Shown: positions 1 to 6,329 of the stretch, one piece after another
Numbering within the stretch: position 1 is the first letter of the stretch
Layout: every line of letters begins with the position of its first letter
Source of the DNA: Planctomycetota bacterium
GTDB taxonomy: Bacteria > Planctomycetota > Phycisphaerae > WQYP01
Assembly (NCBI GenBank): GCA_021852245.1
Contig: JAJZNY010000003.1
Location: 1-6,329 of the forward strand
Length of the DNA stretch: 6,329 nt
Reading direction: 5' to 3'
The notes under the pieces: model-generated
The model's input: the letters and a program-made list of their open reading frames with translations, nothing else
Databases searched by the model: none
Told to the model about the DNA's origin: nothing
Program-made: the position numbers and the translations under genes

Positions 1-2753
1 GCCTTTCCCCCTTCCCGCACGGAGGTCGCCGAGCGGGCGGGTACCGCCACCCGGGCGGTCGTATTGGGGGGAATGGTGATATCCCAATGGAATTGCAGGC
101 CATCTCGATGCCACTCGCTTTTAATGATTCCATACATCGACTGGTGATAGGCTGAAACCGTTTTCAACTGCCGGAAGTTATGCGGCCGCAATTCAATTTG
201 TTTAAATCCCGGAGCATCCTCCGCAGGACGAATACCGGCGACGCTTTCGTGAAACCATGCCGCGAAGCAGCTTTGCATGGCATGGTTGTAGGAGCAGTTC
301 ACCTGAGGTTGGCTCAGCGGTGTGTCGAATTGCACTTCCGGCCAGGTGGTGTCCCCACGGGAAAGCATATAACCGTAGCTCGGATAGTCCATCTTTGTCA
401 TCATGCGGTAGGTGAGCGCATCGTAGCCATGGTCGTTAAGAAGTGTGTACAACGGCCGGGAGCCCATGACACCGGTATCCGCATGATCGTGCCGGAGCTG
501 AATTTCATTGGAGAGCGCAGCAGCCACGCTGCTTTGATGTGCCTCGGGAACCAATCCATAACGCAACGCCACAGCGTTTCCGGTTTGTGAACCATATCCA
601 GCCGTCGGCGATTTGAAGAAGGTTCGGTTAAAGGCGGCCTTTACCATCGCCGCCTGACGCTTGAACCATTTTTCGTCCTCGGCGCGGCCGAGTAAAGCGG
701 CGGCTTTGGTCATGATGACAAGGCTGCCATATTGCATGGCCGTAGAGGTAAGCGGCACGGGGCAGCGGGGATTAGCGCCTCCGACACCCGGCGGACACCA
801 ATCGCCGAAGCCGTATTGCACAATGCCGTTTTTGCTCACGACAGGAGATGCGACATATTGAAGCCAACGCTTCATATGCGGGTATTGATGTTTAAGGGTC
901 GAGGCATCGCCATAGTAGAGATAAATAAACCAGGGTATCGCCACCAAGGCATCGCCCCAATCCGGATTCGCCTGATCGCAGAGCCGACGGCCGGTGGCGA
1001 TATTGCACGGAAGTCCCGGTGACGCGGGCGTATGCCAGCTGGTGATTCCTCCGCGCCCCAGAACGGTATCCATGTCGCCGGCAAGTTTATTCAGGAGAGG
1101 TGCCATCTGGTAATTGAATATGGCAGCCTGTGCGGAGATTTCCATATCTCCCATCCACGAGCATTTTTCGCGCTGGGGGCAATCCTCCATAATACTGTGC
1201 ATGTTGCTCTCGAGTGTCCAGAGCGACGTATGGTAGATGCGGTTAAGCAGCGGATCGGAGCACACAAAGTCGCCCCGTTTTTCGGCGGCAGTCCGCATCT
1301 GGATGCCCTGCATGAAGCCCAAATTCGGCCTGCGTTTTAAGCCACTGACTTCAACAAACCGAAATCCATGATAGGTAAAACGGGGGCGCCATTGCTCGCC
1401 GCCACCTTTGCAGACATATATTTCCGTCTGTACGACACCGGTGGCGTAAACACCGGTTGTTCCTGGATCAATTTCCACACCATCGGGAGCCAGTATCTCA
1501 GCCATGCGCAGGGTGATACGCGTGCCCGCAGGTTCGTTGAGCTTGAGTTGCACGCACCCGGCAAAATTCTGGCCCAAATCAACAATCCATTTACCGCCGG
1601 GGGAAGCGATGAGACGCTTGGCTTTGATGATTCGCGTGTCCTGAATCGTCTGGATCATCTGGCTCTGCAATTTGTGCGTTGGGGCGGGTCGCACGCGGGC
1701 GGACTGCCAATGCGAATCATCGAGACCGGGTTGGTCCCAGCCGGGAATTTCAAGCCTGGCGTCGTAGGTTTCACCCGCATAGACGTTATCAAAAAGTACC
1801 GGGCCGGTGGTGGCCCGCCAGGTGGAATCGGTAGCCACTATGTCTGTTGAGCCATCCGAAAATTCCAAGACACATTTGGCGAGCAGGACAGGCGGCCCCC
1901 AGGCCAACCACGGTGCCCAGACGATATTCTGGCCAAAAAATCCATTTCCAAGCATCACCCCCACGACGTTATCGCCGTTACGGAGAGCTTCTGTGACATC
2001 ATGCACCGCATAAAAAGAGCGGGCATCGTAGGTGGTCATCCCCGGATCTAATTGTTGCGATCCGATTCGCCTGCCGTTGATATGCAGTTCATAGTAACCG
2101 AGTCCGCAGATATACATCCGCGCGTGGGTTAACGTCTTATTGATCTTGAACGTTTTACGAAACAGGGGAGAGGGGAACGTCTTTTTGTAGGCGGGTTTCT
2201 TCATGCCGCTGGTCTGAACCGGGCGCATGATCCATGGAGAATTTCGAGTATCCTTTGCCAATTCAATCCACTGCGCAGGTTGCCAATCCGTGGGCGTGAG
2301 CATTCCCATTTCCCAACGCGCCGGCGCAGCCCATGGGCTGGCGACCCGATCGGCACTCCAGGTGCGTACGGTCCAAAAATAGCGCCCACCAGCCGTCAAA
2401 GGCAGCCCCCCATACGGTACCAGCACGCTCTGTTCGGATCGGCAGGAGCGTGAATCCCAAACATCCGCCTTTCCGGGTTGAAGCAACGCCGGATCGCGGG
2501 ACACCAATATCCGATACGCGGTCTGCCGTTCACCCCGGCGCGACGAACCGAGCACCCAACTTAATCGTGGGTGCGGCGTATCGACACCGAGGGGATCTAC
2601 CAGATATTCACATGTCAGATGCGTCGGACTTGCGGGTTGAAACTTTCCGTCGGCGGCACCCGCACGGGAGGCACCGCCGACGACCACGGCCATGGCGGCG
2701 GTCTTGACGACATCACGGCGGGAAAGTTTTGGTAGAGCGTTGCTCGCTTTCAT
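1..2753 (-). CDS. Tat-exported GH78 alpha-L-rhamnosidase, 3' end beyond the window
   Basis: It should release terminal alpha-L-rhamnose from poly- or oligosaccharides by inversion, outside the cytoplasm. The frame starts with ATG at 2753 and stays open to base 1, giving 917 residues; only a short C-terminal piece is missing. Residues 1-33 are a Tat signal (SRRDVVK at 11-17, Ala-rich stretch, likely cut after AGA). Family landmarks follow: CEYLVDPLG and HPRLSW (48-66), INGRRIG (225-231), GETYDAR (327-333), DLGQNFAG (392-399), FTYHGFRF (459-466). The six-hairpin catalytic domain spans about 495-830 and holds DCPQRE (524-529), D536, DWGDA (598-602), E806 and NHAM (823-826). D524, E529, D536 and E806 match in order and spacing the rhamnose-contacting Asp/Glu residues of Bacillus RhaB; E529 is the expected general acid. 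A C-terminal beta-sandwich begins near 838. It is the second gene of an operon, 7 bases after the GH35 stop. The E806 motif reads TTWPE instead of the commoner TTLWE. Family assignment is very secure; the exact substrate is unknown. Confidence 0.96.
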   Translation of the reverse strand, partial: MKASNALPKLSRRDVVKTAAMAVVVGGASRAGAADGKFQPASPTHLTCEYLVDPLGVDTPHPRLSWVLGSSRRGERQTAYRILVSRDPALLQPGKADVWDSRSCRSEQSVLVPYGGLPLTAGGRYFWTVRTWSADRVASPWAAPARWEMGMLTPTDWQPAQWIELAKDTRNSPWIMRPVQTSGMKKPAYKKTFPSPLFRKTFKINKTLTHARMYICGLGYYELHINGRRIGSQQLDPGMTTYDARSFYAVHDVTEALRNGDNVVGVMLGNGFFGQNIVWAPWLAWGPPVLLAKCVLEFSDGSTDIVATDSTWRATTGPVLFDNVYAGETYDARLEIPGWDQPGLDDSHWQSARVRPAPTHKLQSQMIQTIQDTRIIKAKRLIASPGGKWIVDLGQNFAGCVQLKLNEPAGTRITLRMAEILAPDGVEIDPGTTGVYATGVVQTEIYVCKGGGEQWRPRFTYHGFRFVEVSGLKRRPNLGFMQGIQMRTAAEKRGDFVCSDPLLNRIYHTSLWTLESNMHSIMEDCPQREKCSWMGDMEISAQAAIFNYQMAPLLNKLAGDMDTVLGRGGITSWHTPASPGLPCNIATGRRLCDQANPDWGDALVAIPWFIYLYYGDASTLKHQYPHMKRWLQYVASPVVSKNGIVQYGFGDWCPPGVGGANPRCPVPLTSTAMQYGSLVIMTKAAALLGRAEDEKWFKRQAAMVKAAFNRTFFKSPTAGYGSQTGNAVALRYGLVPEAHQSSVAAALSNEIQLRHDHADTGVMGSRPLYTLLNDHGYDALTYRMMTKMDYPSYGYMLSRGDTTWPEVQFDTPLSQPQVNCSYNHAMQSCFAAWFHESVAGIRPAEDAPGFKQIELRPHNFRQLKTVSAYHQSMYGIIKSEWHRDGLQFHWDITIPPNTTARVAVPARSATSVREGGK
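2655..2753 (-). other. Tat signal peptide of the GH78 enzyme
   Basis: Residues 1-33 have the three-part plan of a twin-arginine signal. A polar N-region contains SRRDVVK with the Arg pair at 12-13. A weakly hydrophobic Ala/Val/Gly core follows (18-29), then a cleavage-like AGA before ADGKF. Val replaces the usual Phe of the consensus, which is tolerated in many Tat substrates. The cleavage point after residue 33 is inferred. Confidence 0.85.
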
Positions 2754-2757
2754 AAAT

Positions 2758-2762
2758 CTTCT
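2758..2762 (-). promoter_or_regulatory. Weak ribosome binding site of GH78, overlapping the GH35 stop
   Basis: The only purine-rich stretch before the GH78 ATG is AGAAG, four bases upstream, and it overlaps the TAG stop of GH35. With a 7-base intergenic gap this suggests that GH78 translation depends largely on ribosomes finishing GH35 (translational coupling). It is a poor match to AGGAGG, so the assignment is tentative. Confidence 0.5.
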
Positions 2763-5553
2763 ACAACGATGCTTGCCGATATTCGGCGTAAATATTGTAA
2801 GGCACGATCGAGGCGGAAAGGATTTGCGCCGGTCTGTCCACGGCCCGCAGGCAGAGGGCAAGAACATTTTTACCCTGCCCGTGCGGCCGGAGCCAGCACT
2901 CGGGGAGATAATATTCTCTCTGCGAGCCATATTGCCAGAAACGGCCGTACAGATGTCCGTTGACATAAATGAAGCCCGTCCCCAGCGCTTCAATTTTAAG
3001 ACACCAGGGCAGCCAGATATCGGGGCGCACGCGCGGAAGATGAAATTCCATGCGATGCCACGAAAGCAGATGCGGCTCTTTGGACGCATCGTGATTCTGC
3101 GGCAGGGGATATGAAGGCCAGGCGCTGTCATCAAAATCCGTCTCATGCCATCGGCGGCTGATACCAACGGGCGCCGCCGCAATCTCCATCGAACCGTCGA
3201 GATGAGAAAAGGGGCGTGACTCTTTCGCGGAAACCAGTTTCACCAGTCCGAGACCACCGGCGCGGCTGCCACTTCGCACCAGGATGGCAATGCTGTTGAG
3301 CCCCGGCTTTAATACTTTGGCAGCACCAAAGGCAAATATCTGGAACCAGTGATTGGTGGAACCGATGAATTTACCATTCACGAACACCCAACCCTGAGCT
3401 GCAACGTGAGTGAGGACCAGTTGAGTCTGATGCAATTGAATCTCTTTTTGGGTGAGCATCAGCGGGCAACGAAACACCGCCCAGGAATCGGGCGGAAGCT
3501 GTGCAGCCGAATCGGCCTCGCCGCAGAGGGTGTGCCGCCAGCTGGCGGTGGATACCTCAGCACCGGTAAAGTCAGCCGCCTCCGGATGGACTGGTGGAGC
3601 GATACGTTTTACCCGCCAGTTCTTCAGCAAACGCTCCGGAGCGTATATGCCTTTGAATGAGAGGTCAAAAAGGCCGTAGGGTTGCTCCATCGGCATACCC
3701 CCGTTGGGATGCCCGCGATTTTCATACACCAGCAACGCTTGATGGCGGCCGGGCGTACATTTTGATTTGGGCAGGAACAGGCATGAATTACGATCGGTTC
3801 CGGAATCATAAAGGAGATGTCCGTCGAGCATGGCCGTGGCGGCATCGTCGGGCGCAACGGCGGCTGCGAGCACGGTTTGGAATATATCGCCGGGCGGGGA
3901 CTCAAGGGACAGTCGAGCGCGGTAATAATTAAAACCACTGTCATAGAAACCGATATCCGCAAGTGACTGCCCCGGTTTTACAGCGGCCCATTGGCTGGGG
4001 ATTGGATCGACCGCGGTTCGGCAGCGGGTTATTTCCACCGCGTTGGGTAGATGGGCCGCCGGCCGCCGGATGGCAGCCGGCTCCTCCGGAAGCCATTGGG
4101 CGTGGGTGGCGGACGACACGCCCGGCGGAAAGTAAAGTATTTTGGAACCAAATTTTTCCAGCGAATATTTGAATTCTGCTGCTTTGAGACGCCCTGCGGT
4201 GATTTTCGCCCGGCCGGAGCGGGGGTGACCATCACGGATTTTACGCACAAAGACATAGACACCCCCGCCGGGGGCTTCTCGGGCGGCGATGCTCACATCG
4301 GCATGTTCGACAGAAGCCGACACCTTGAGAGCCTGCGAACGGGCGATGTGCGGTCCGTGCTCCTTCAACATGGCCGCCAGCGCCTTAACCCGAAGATATT
4401 TGGCGCCGACGCCGCCGTTTTCCCGGATCGGGGCACTGTAGTCATAGGAAGTTGAGATGCTGCGTGCGGGATGAGAGCCGAAATTCGTGCCGCCGAAGAG
4501 CATGTAATAATTCATCATGGTAACGCCGTTCTGCATGCAGAACAGGGTGAGATTGTTGATCTGCTCCGGCCCGATCCCTTTGCCGTAATGATCCTGATCG
4601 CTGCGCAGGTATGGCACATCATAGACCGAGCTGAACCATCCGCCCTGAAGTTCCGCGGTCATCAGCGGAGCATCAGGCTGGCTGCGGCGCATGGTGTTAA
4701 TGGAACCCTGAACACTGTTGACATTCACCCGCGGGTAAAAATCCATGGTATCAAACACACGACGGAGAGAGGGATTTTTTGCGTGAAGCACACAACTGCC
4801 CCAATTGATGAACAGTGGAACGTCGATCCCATTCTGTAATGCTCCCTCAACGAGTGATTCTACGTACCGGCGTTTTACCTCAAGCGGAAACGATGGAAAG
4901 TCATATTCGTTCTCCACTTGAAACAGAAACACACCATGCTTGCCGACGGGCTTACGCGTGAGCTGATGCGGGGCGATAACCGGGCAGACGGCATCATACC
5001 AGTGTCGGCTCCACGCCACGAAGATGGGGTTGTCGCTGCGAAGCCATTCGCCACGATAGCCGGACGGCTTGTGAGTCAGAAGCCACTGGGGAAAGCCACC
5101 GGTGTCCCATTCCGCACAGATGTAGGGCCCCGGACGGATGGTGACATAAAGGCCGAATTCCTCCGTCGCCATGCGGAGCCAATCGTCGAGGTCAGTTAAA
5201 TCAACATGTGAAAAATCAGAAAGGGACGCGGGGGGAGTCTTTTCGCTGAGATTCCACGGCACGTAGGTTTGGACGGTGTTGAAGCCGGCCTCATTGATTT
5301 TTTCAAAGCGAGCCCGCCACATCGATTTGGGGCAGCGATAATAATGGAAACATCCGCTGTAGAGAAAAAAAGGTTTATCCTCTACGAATAAGGATTGACC
5401 GTCGTAGCGGATCCGGTGCGAATGGGAAAACGGCTGCCCGGTGGGGAGTTCTGCCGCCGACGCGGAGGGAGCGTCGCCCGGCAGAACCAGACTGCCCGCC
5501 GATGCGAGCAGCATGAATTTTAATAGATCACGACGGGGTAATTTGGATTTCAT
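2761..5553 (-). CDS. Tat-exported GH35 beta-galactosidase family protein
   Basis: A retaining exo-beta-galactosidase-type enzyme expected to remove non-reducing-end beta-galactose outside the cytoplasm. It is complete (930 residues), longer than minimal GH35 enzymes because of extra beta-sandwich modules. Residues 1-33 form a Tat signal (LPRRDLLK, Arg 7-8; likely cut after ASA). The TIM barrel covers about 45-400: FNTVQTYVPWN (91-101), GPYICAEW (142-149), FQVENEY (211-217) with E216 as expected acid/base, MTAELQGGW (298-306) with E301 as expected nucleophile, FGGTNFGS (353-360) and TSYDYSAPI (368-376). Jelly-roll modules follow at about 525-640, 685-775 (FVNGKFIG) and 800-925 (YVNGHLYGRFW). 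The ATG has AGGAG eight bases upstream, supporting this start. It leads the operon with GH78. The first barrel strand reads SGCFHYYR where SGSIHYPR or similar is usual. There are 14 cysteines, which fits folding before export. The family is secure; some GH35 members act on other glycosides, so the galactose specificity is inferred. Confidence 0.96.
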   Translation of the reverse strand: MKSKLPRRDLLKFMLLASAGSLVLPGDAPSASAAELPTGQPFSHSHRIRYDGQSLFVEDKPFFLYSGCFHYYRCPKSMWRARFEKINEAGFNTVQTYVPWNLSEKTPPASLSDFSHVDLTDLDDWLRMATEEFGLYVTIRPGPYICAEWDTGGFPQWLLTHKPSGYRGEWLRSDNPIFVAWSRHWYDAVCPVIAPHQLTRKPVGKHGVFLFQVENEYDFPSFPLEVKRRYVESLVEGALQNGIDVPLFINWGSCVLHAKNPSLRRVFDTMDFYPRVNVNSVQGSINTMRRSQPDAPLMTAELQGGWFSSVYDVPYLRSDQDHYGKGIGPEQINNLTLFCMQNGVTMMNYYMLFGGTNFGSHPARSISTSYDYSAPIRENGGVGAKYLRVKALAAMLKEHGPHIARSQALKVSASVEHADVSIAAREAPGGGVYVFVRKIRDGHPRSGRAKITAGRLKAAEFKYSLEKFGSKILYFPPGVSSATHAQWLPEEPAAIRRPAAHLPNAVEITRCRTAVDPIPSQWAAVKPGQSLADIGFYDSGFNYYRARLSLESPPGDIFQTVLAAAVAPDDAATAMLDGHLLYDSGTDRNSCLFLPKSKCTPGRHQALLVYENRGHPNGGMPMEQPYGLFDLSFKGIYAPERLLKNWRVKRIAPPVHPEAADFTGAEVSTASWRHTLCGEADSAAQLPPDSWAVFRCPLMLTQKEIQLHQTQLVLTHVAAQGWVFVNGKFIGSTNHWFQIFAFGAAKVLKPGLNSIAILVRSGSRAGGLGLVKLVSAKESRPFSHLDGSMEIAAAPVGISRRWHETDFDDSAWPSYPLPQNHDASKEPHLLSWHRMEFHLPRVRPDIWLPWCLKIEALGTGFIYVNGHLYGRFWQYGSQREYYLPECWLRPHGQGKNVLALCLRAVDRPAQILSASIVPYNIYAEYRQASL
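5455..5553 (-). other. Tat signal peptide of the GH35 enzyme
   Basis: Residues 1-33 contain PRRDLLK (Arg 7-8), a hydrophobic core FMLLASAGSLVL (13-24) and an ASA cleavage-like site before AELPTG. The layout (twin Arg, Asp, two aliphatics, Lys) is nearly the same as in the GH78 partner, so the two enzymes probably share an export route. The cut after residue 33 is inferred. Confidence 0.88.
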
Positions 5554-5561
5554 TGATCATG

Positions 5562-5566
5562 CTCCT
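5562..5566 (-). promoter_or_regulatory. Ribosome binding site of the GH35 gene
   Basis: AGGAG lies eight bases before the ATG at 5553, a near-ideal spacing. It fixes the start against an out-of-frame ATG seven bases further upstream (5560), whose frame closes after about ten codons. Confidence 0.85.
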
Positions 5567-5571
5567 GCCAT

Positions 5572-5609
5572 GGCATCCCACAGGGTGCACTGAGCCGACG
5601 GGGGATGCC
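5572..5609 (-). other. Possible 5' leader stem-loop next to the GH35 ribosome binding site
   Basis: GGCATCCC (5572-5579 on the plus strand) is exactly complementary to GGGATGCC (5602-5609), giving an 8-base stem with a 22-base loop in the minus-strand transcript. The 3' arm ends five bases before AGGAG. The adjoining TGCCATGGCA (5566-5575) is a perfect 10-base palindrome that reaches into the site. A role in controlling translation is inference only; one 8-base stem can arise by chance. Confidence 0.35.
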
Positions 5610-5659
5610 TGTTGTGCTGCCACGTAACATATAACAAAGTTACGAAAGTGGATACCATC

Positions 5660-5692
5660 GGTTCACAACCATGGTGCGCCGGGTTCGCAACC
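5660..5692. repeat. Tandem pair of GGTTCRCAACC palindromes, candidate operator
   Basis: GGTTCACAACC (5660-5670) and GGTTCGCAACC (5682-5692) differ by one base, and each is a 4-base inverted repeat around a 3-base centre. Their centres are 22 bases apart, about two helical turns, so dimers bound at both would face the same side of the DNA. The position, 110-140 bases upstream of the GH35 start, suits an operator or activator site. No regulator gene is in the window to pair with it. Confidence 0.45.
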
Positions 5693-5704
5693 GGCTGAAG
5701 CAGA

Positions 5705-5717
5705 GATACCGCGTATC
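5705..5717. repeat. 13-base palindrome GATAC-CGC-GTATC
   Basis: A perfect 5-base inverted repeat around a 3-base centre, 13 bases further upstream of the tandem palindromes. It has a different sequence from them. It may be a second regulator site or a chance occurrence. Confidence 0.3.
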
Positions 5718-5817
5718 GTGTTGAAGTCGAACCGGTAAGTGAATTCGGGCGAGGCAAGACTGGAGAGCGGCGGTGAGTCGGATGCAGAGATGGGGAAAAC
5801 TTTTCTTGTTAAGGAAT

Positions 5818-5851
5818 AAAAAAGCGTCGGGCGGATCAAACCGCCCGACGC
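5818..5851 (-). terminator. Rho-independent terminator of the PEP-CTERM gene
   Basis: On the minus strand an 11-base perfect stem (GCGTCGGGCGG at 5824-5834 pairing with CCGCCCGACGC at 5841-5851) closes a 6-base loop and is followed at once by six T residues (5823-5818). It begins 29 bases after the PEP-CTERM stop codon. It should end that transcript and separate it from the glycosidase operon. Confidence 0.93.
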
Positions 5852-5880
5852 CGGAGGAAACACTAATATCTTAAATGGTC

Positions 5881-6329
5881 TCAGGCACGCTTGCGGCGAC
5901 CGACGAGCAGCAGGGCTGCACCGCCAATCCCCATCAAACCGAGCGATGCGGGTTCGGGCACCGGGGATGCATCGGAAAGCGTAGCGGCGGCTAAAAGCAC
6001 TTTGCCGCCGGAGCTGGAGCCCGGATTGGCGCTTGCAGCCAGATTGACCGTAAGCGTTTCACCAGCCGTACCTTGGAAATTAACGGTGTCATACCACCAA
6101 GTGGTGCCGCCGGTCGACGTGTTCGTAACGCTCATGGGGGTCGAACTGCCGAGGGTATAGGTATCGGTGACGCTGGCCGGGATTTTATACCCGTACGATC
6201 CCGCGGCAACGATCAGGGTCTGCTCGTTCCCATCCGCCGTGACGGTGAAGCTGAAGGATGTGTCGCTGCTGGTGGACGTGCTGCTCACGGGATCAGTGTG
6301 GGTGAATCCAACGGCATCACTACCGGTGG
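5881..6329 (-). CDS. PEP-CTERM sorted surface protein, 5' end beyond the window
   Basis: The last 148 residues of an exported protein are visible, ending in TGA at 5881. The frame is open to the right edge. A GTG at 6288 could be taken as a start, but it is an internal Val: coding continues upstream without a stop, and there is no signal peptide or ribosome binding site there. The visible part is rich in Ser, Thr, Gly and Ala with alternating beta-type patterns (SFSFTVTA, QTLIVAAGSYGY, TTWWYDTVNF, ETLTVNLAAS), suggesting a beta-sandwich domain of about 110 residues; I do not recognise a specific family. The end has the sorting signal: VPEPAS, a hydrophobic Gly/Leu/Ala segment, then RRKRA. In the known system, exosortase (EpsH/XrtA type) recognises such a tail and the protein is processed at the cell surface, often alongside exopolysaccharide. 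It is terminated separately from the hydrolases, so a functional link to them is not shown. Confidence 0.88.
   Translation of the reverse strand, partial: TGSDAVGFTHTDPVSSTSTSSDTSFSFTVTADGNEQTLIVAAGSYGYKIPASVTDTYTLGSSTPMSVTNTSTGGTTWWYDTVNFQGTAGETLTVNLAASANPGSSSGGKVLLAAATLSDASPVPEPASLGLMGIGGAALLLVGRRKRA
5884..5961 (-). other. PEP-CTERM sorting signal
   Basis: The last 26 residues have the three parts of the signal: the motif VPEPAS, a membrane-crossing stretch of about 15 residues rich in Gly, Leu and Ala, and a basic end GRRKRA. The match to the consensus is excellent and implies that the host encodes an exosortase elsewhere. Confidence 0.95.

Larger units (their letters stand above)
5554..5817 (-). 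promoter_or_regulatory. Promoter and leader region of the GH35-GH78 operon
   Basis: No convincing gene lies between the upstream terminator and the GH35 start, so the operon promoter should be here. The most AT-rich point is around TTATAT at 5634-5629, a possible -10 element, but no good -35 sits at the right distance. I therefore do not claim an exact promoter. The stretch contains two related palindromes in tandem (5660-5692), a 13-base palindrome (5705-5717) and a possible RNA stem just before the ribosome binding site (5572-5609). Two minus-strand frames of 66 codons (5557-5757 and 5663-5863) cross it but show no domain or codon pattern of a real protein. Confidence 0.55.

Noticed and set aside
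180..590. Plus-strand frame of 136 codons
   Set aside because: It lies antisense to the well-conserved catalytic part of GH78, including the E806 and NHAM region, and its translation has no recognisable domain.
1368..1850. Plus-strand frame of 160 codons
   Set aside because: Antisense shadow of the GH78 sequence carrying GETYDAR and DLGQNFAG. Its length reflects high GC and the codon use of the true gene.
2692..3114. Plus-strand frame of 140 codons across the GH35/GH78 junction
   Set aside because: It overlaps the C-terminal jelly-roll of GH35 and the Tat signal of GH78, both supported by family motifs; no ribosome binding site or domain was seen.
5557..5863. Two overlapping 66-codon minus-strand frames (5557-5757 and 5663-5863)
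   Set aside because: They lie in the promoter/leader region. One runs into the terminator T-run, they have no family resemblance, and neither start has a clear ribosome binding site.
5881..6288. Start of the PEP-CTERM gene at the GTG at 6288
   Set aside because: The frame continues open to the window edge, no Shine-Dalgarno precedes the GTG, and the protein would lack the signal peptide that PEP-CTERM proteins need.
1..6329. CRISPR arrays, tRNA/rRNA genes, insertion sequences or attachment sites
   Set aside because: No regularly spaced repeats, cloverleaf pattern, transposase motif or long terminal inverted repeats were found; coding sequence accounts for nearly all of the window.

Overview
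The window is protein-coding almost throughout, and every supported gene lies on the minus strand. Two large exported glycoside hydrolases form a tight operon. A GH35 beta-galactosidase-type enzyme (930 residues, complete) is followed 7 bases later by a GH78 alpha-L-rhamnosidase whose last few residues run off the left edge. Upstream of them, and insulated by a strong intrinsic terminator, is the 3' end of a small Ser/Thr-rich surface protein with a PEP-CTERM sorting tail.

Layout, read in the direction of transcription (right to left): 6329-5881, 3' part of a PEP-CTERM protein; 5851-5818, GC-rich hairpin with a U-tract; 5817-5554, promoter/leader region with several palindromic elements and a good ribosome binding site; 5553-2761, GH35; 2753-1, GH78. 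The GH78 frame has no stop inside the window, so a scan that requires closed reading frames misses it. I read it codon by codon on the minus strand and it is intact, with all expected active-site residues.

Both hydrolases begin with twin-arginine (Tat) signal peptides, so both are probably folded and then exported to the periplasm or beyond. Together they would remove terminal beta-galactose and alpha-L-rhamnose from a complex polysaccharide. Plausible substrates are rhamnogalacturonan-I with galactan side chains, arabinogalactan, or a rhamnose-containing algal or bacterial exopolysaccharide. The sequence does not decide between these.

The organism is most likely a Gram-negative polysaccharide degrader of the Planctomycetota/Verrucomicrobiota/Lentisphaerota group. 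This is inferred from the PEP-CTERM tail with a Gly/Leu-rich membrane segment and RRKR end, Tat-exported glycosidases, and moderately high GC. No ribosomal or other marker gene is present to confirm it. I see no RNA genes, CRISPR array or mobile element, and nothing that amounts to a wholly new system. The parts least explained are the palindromic elements in the 5554-5817 leader.
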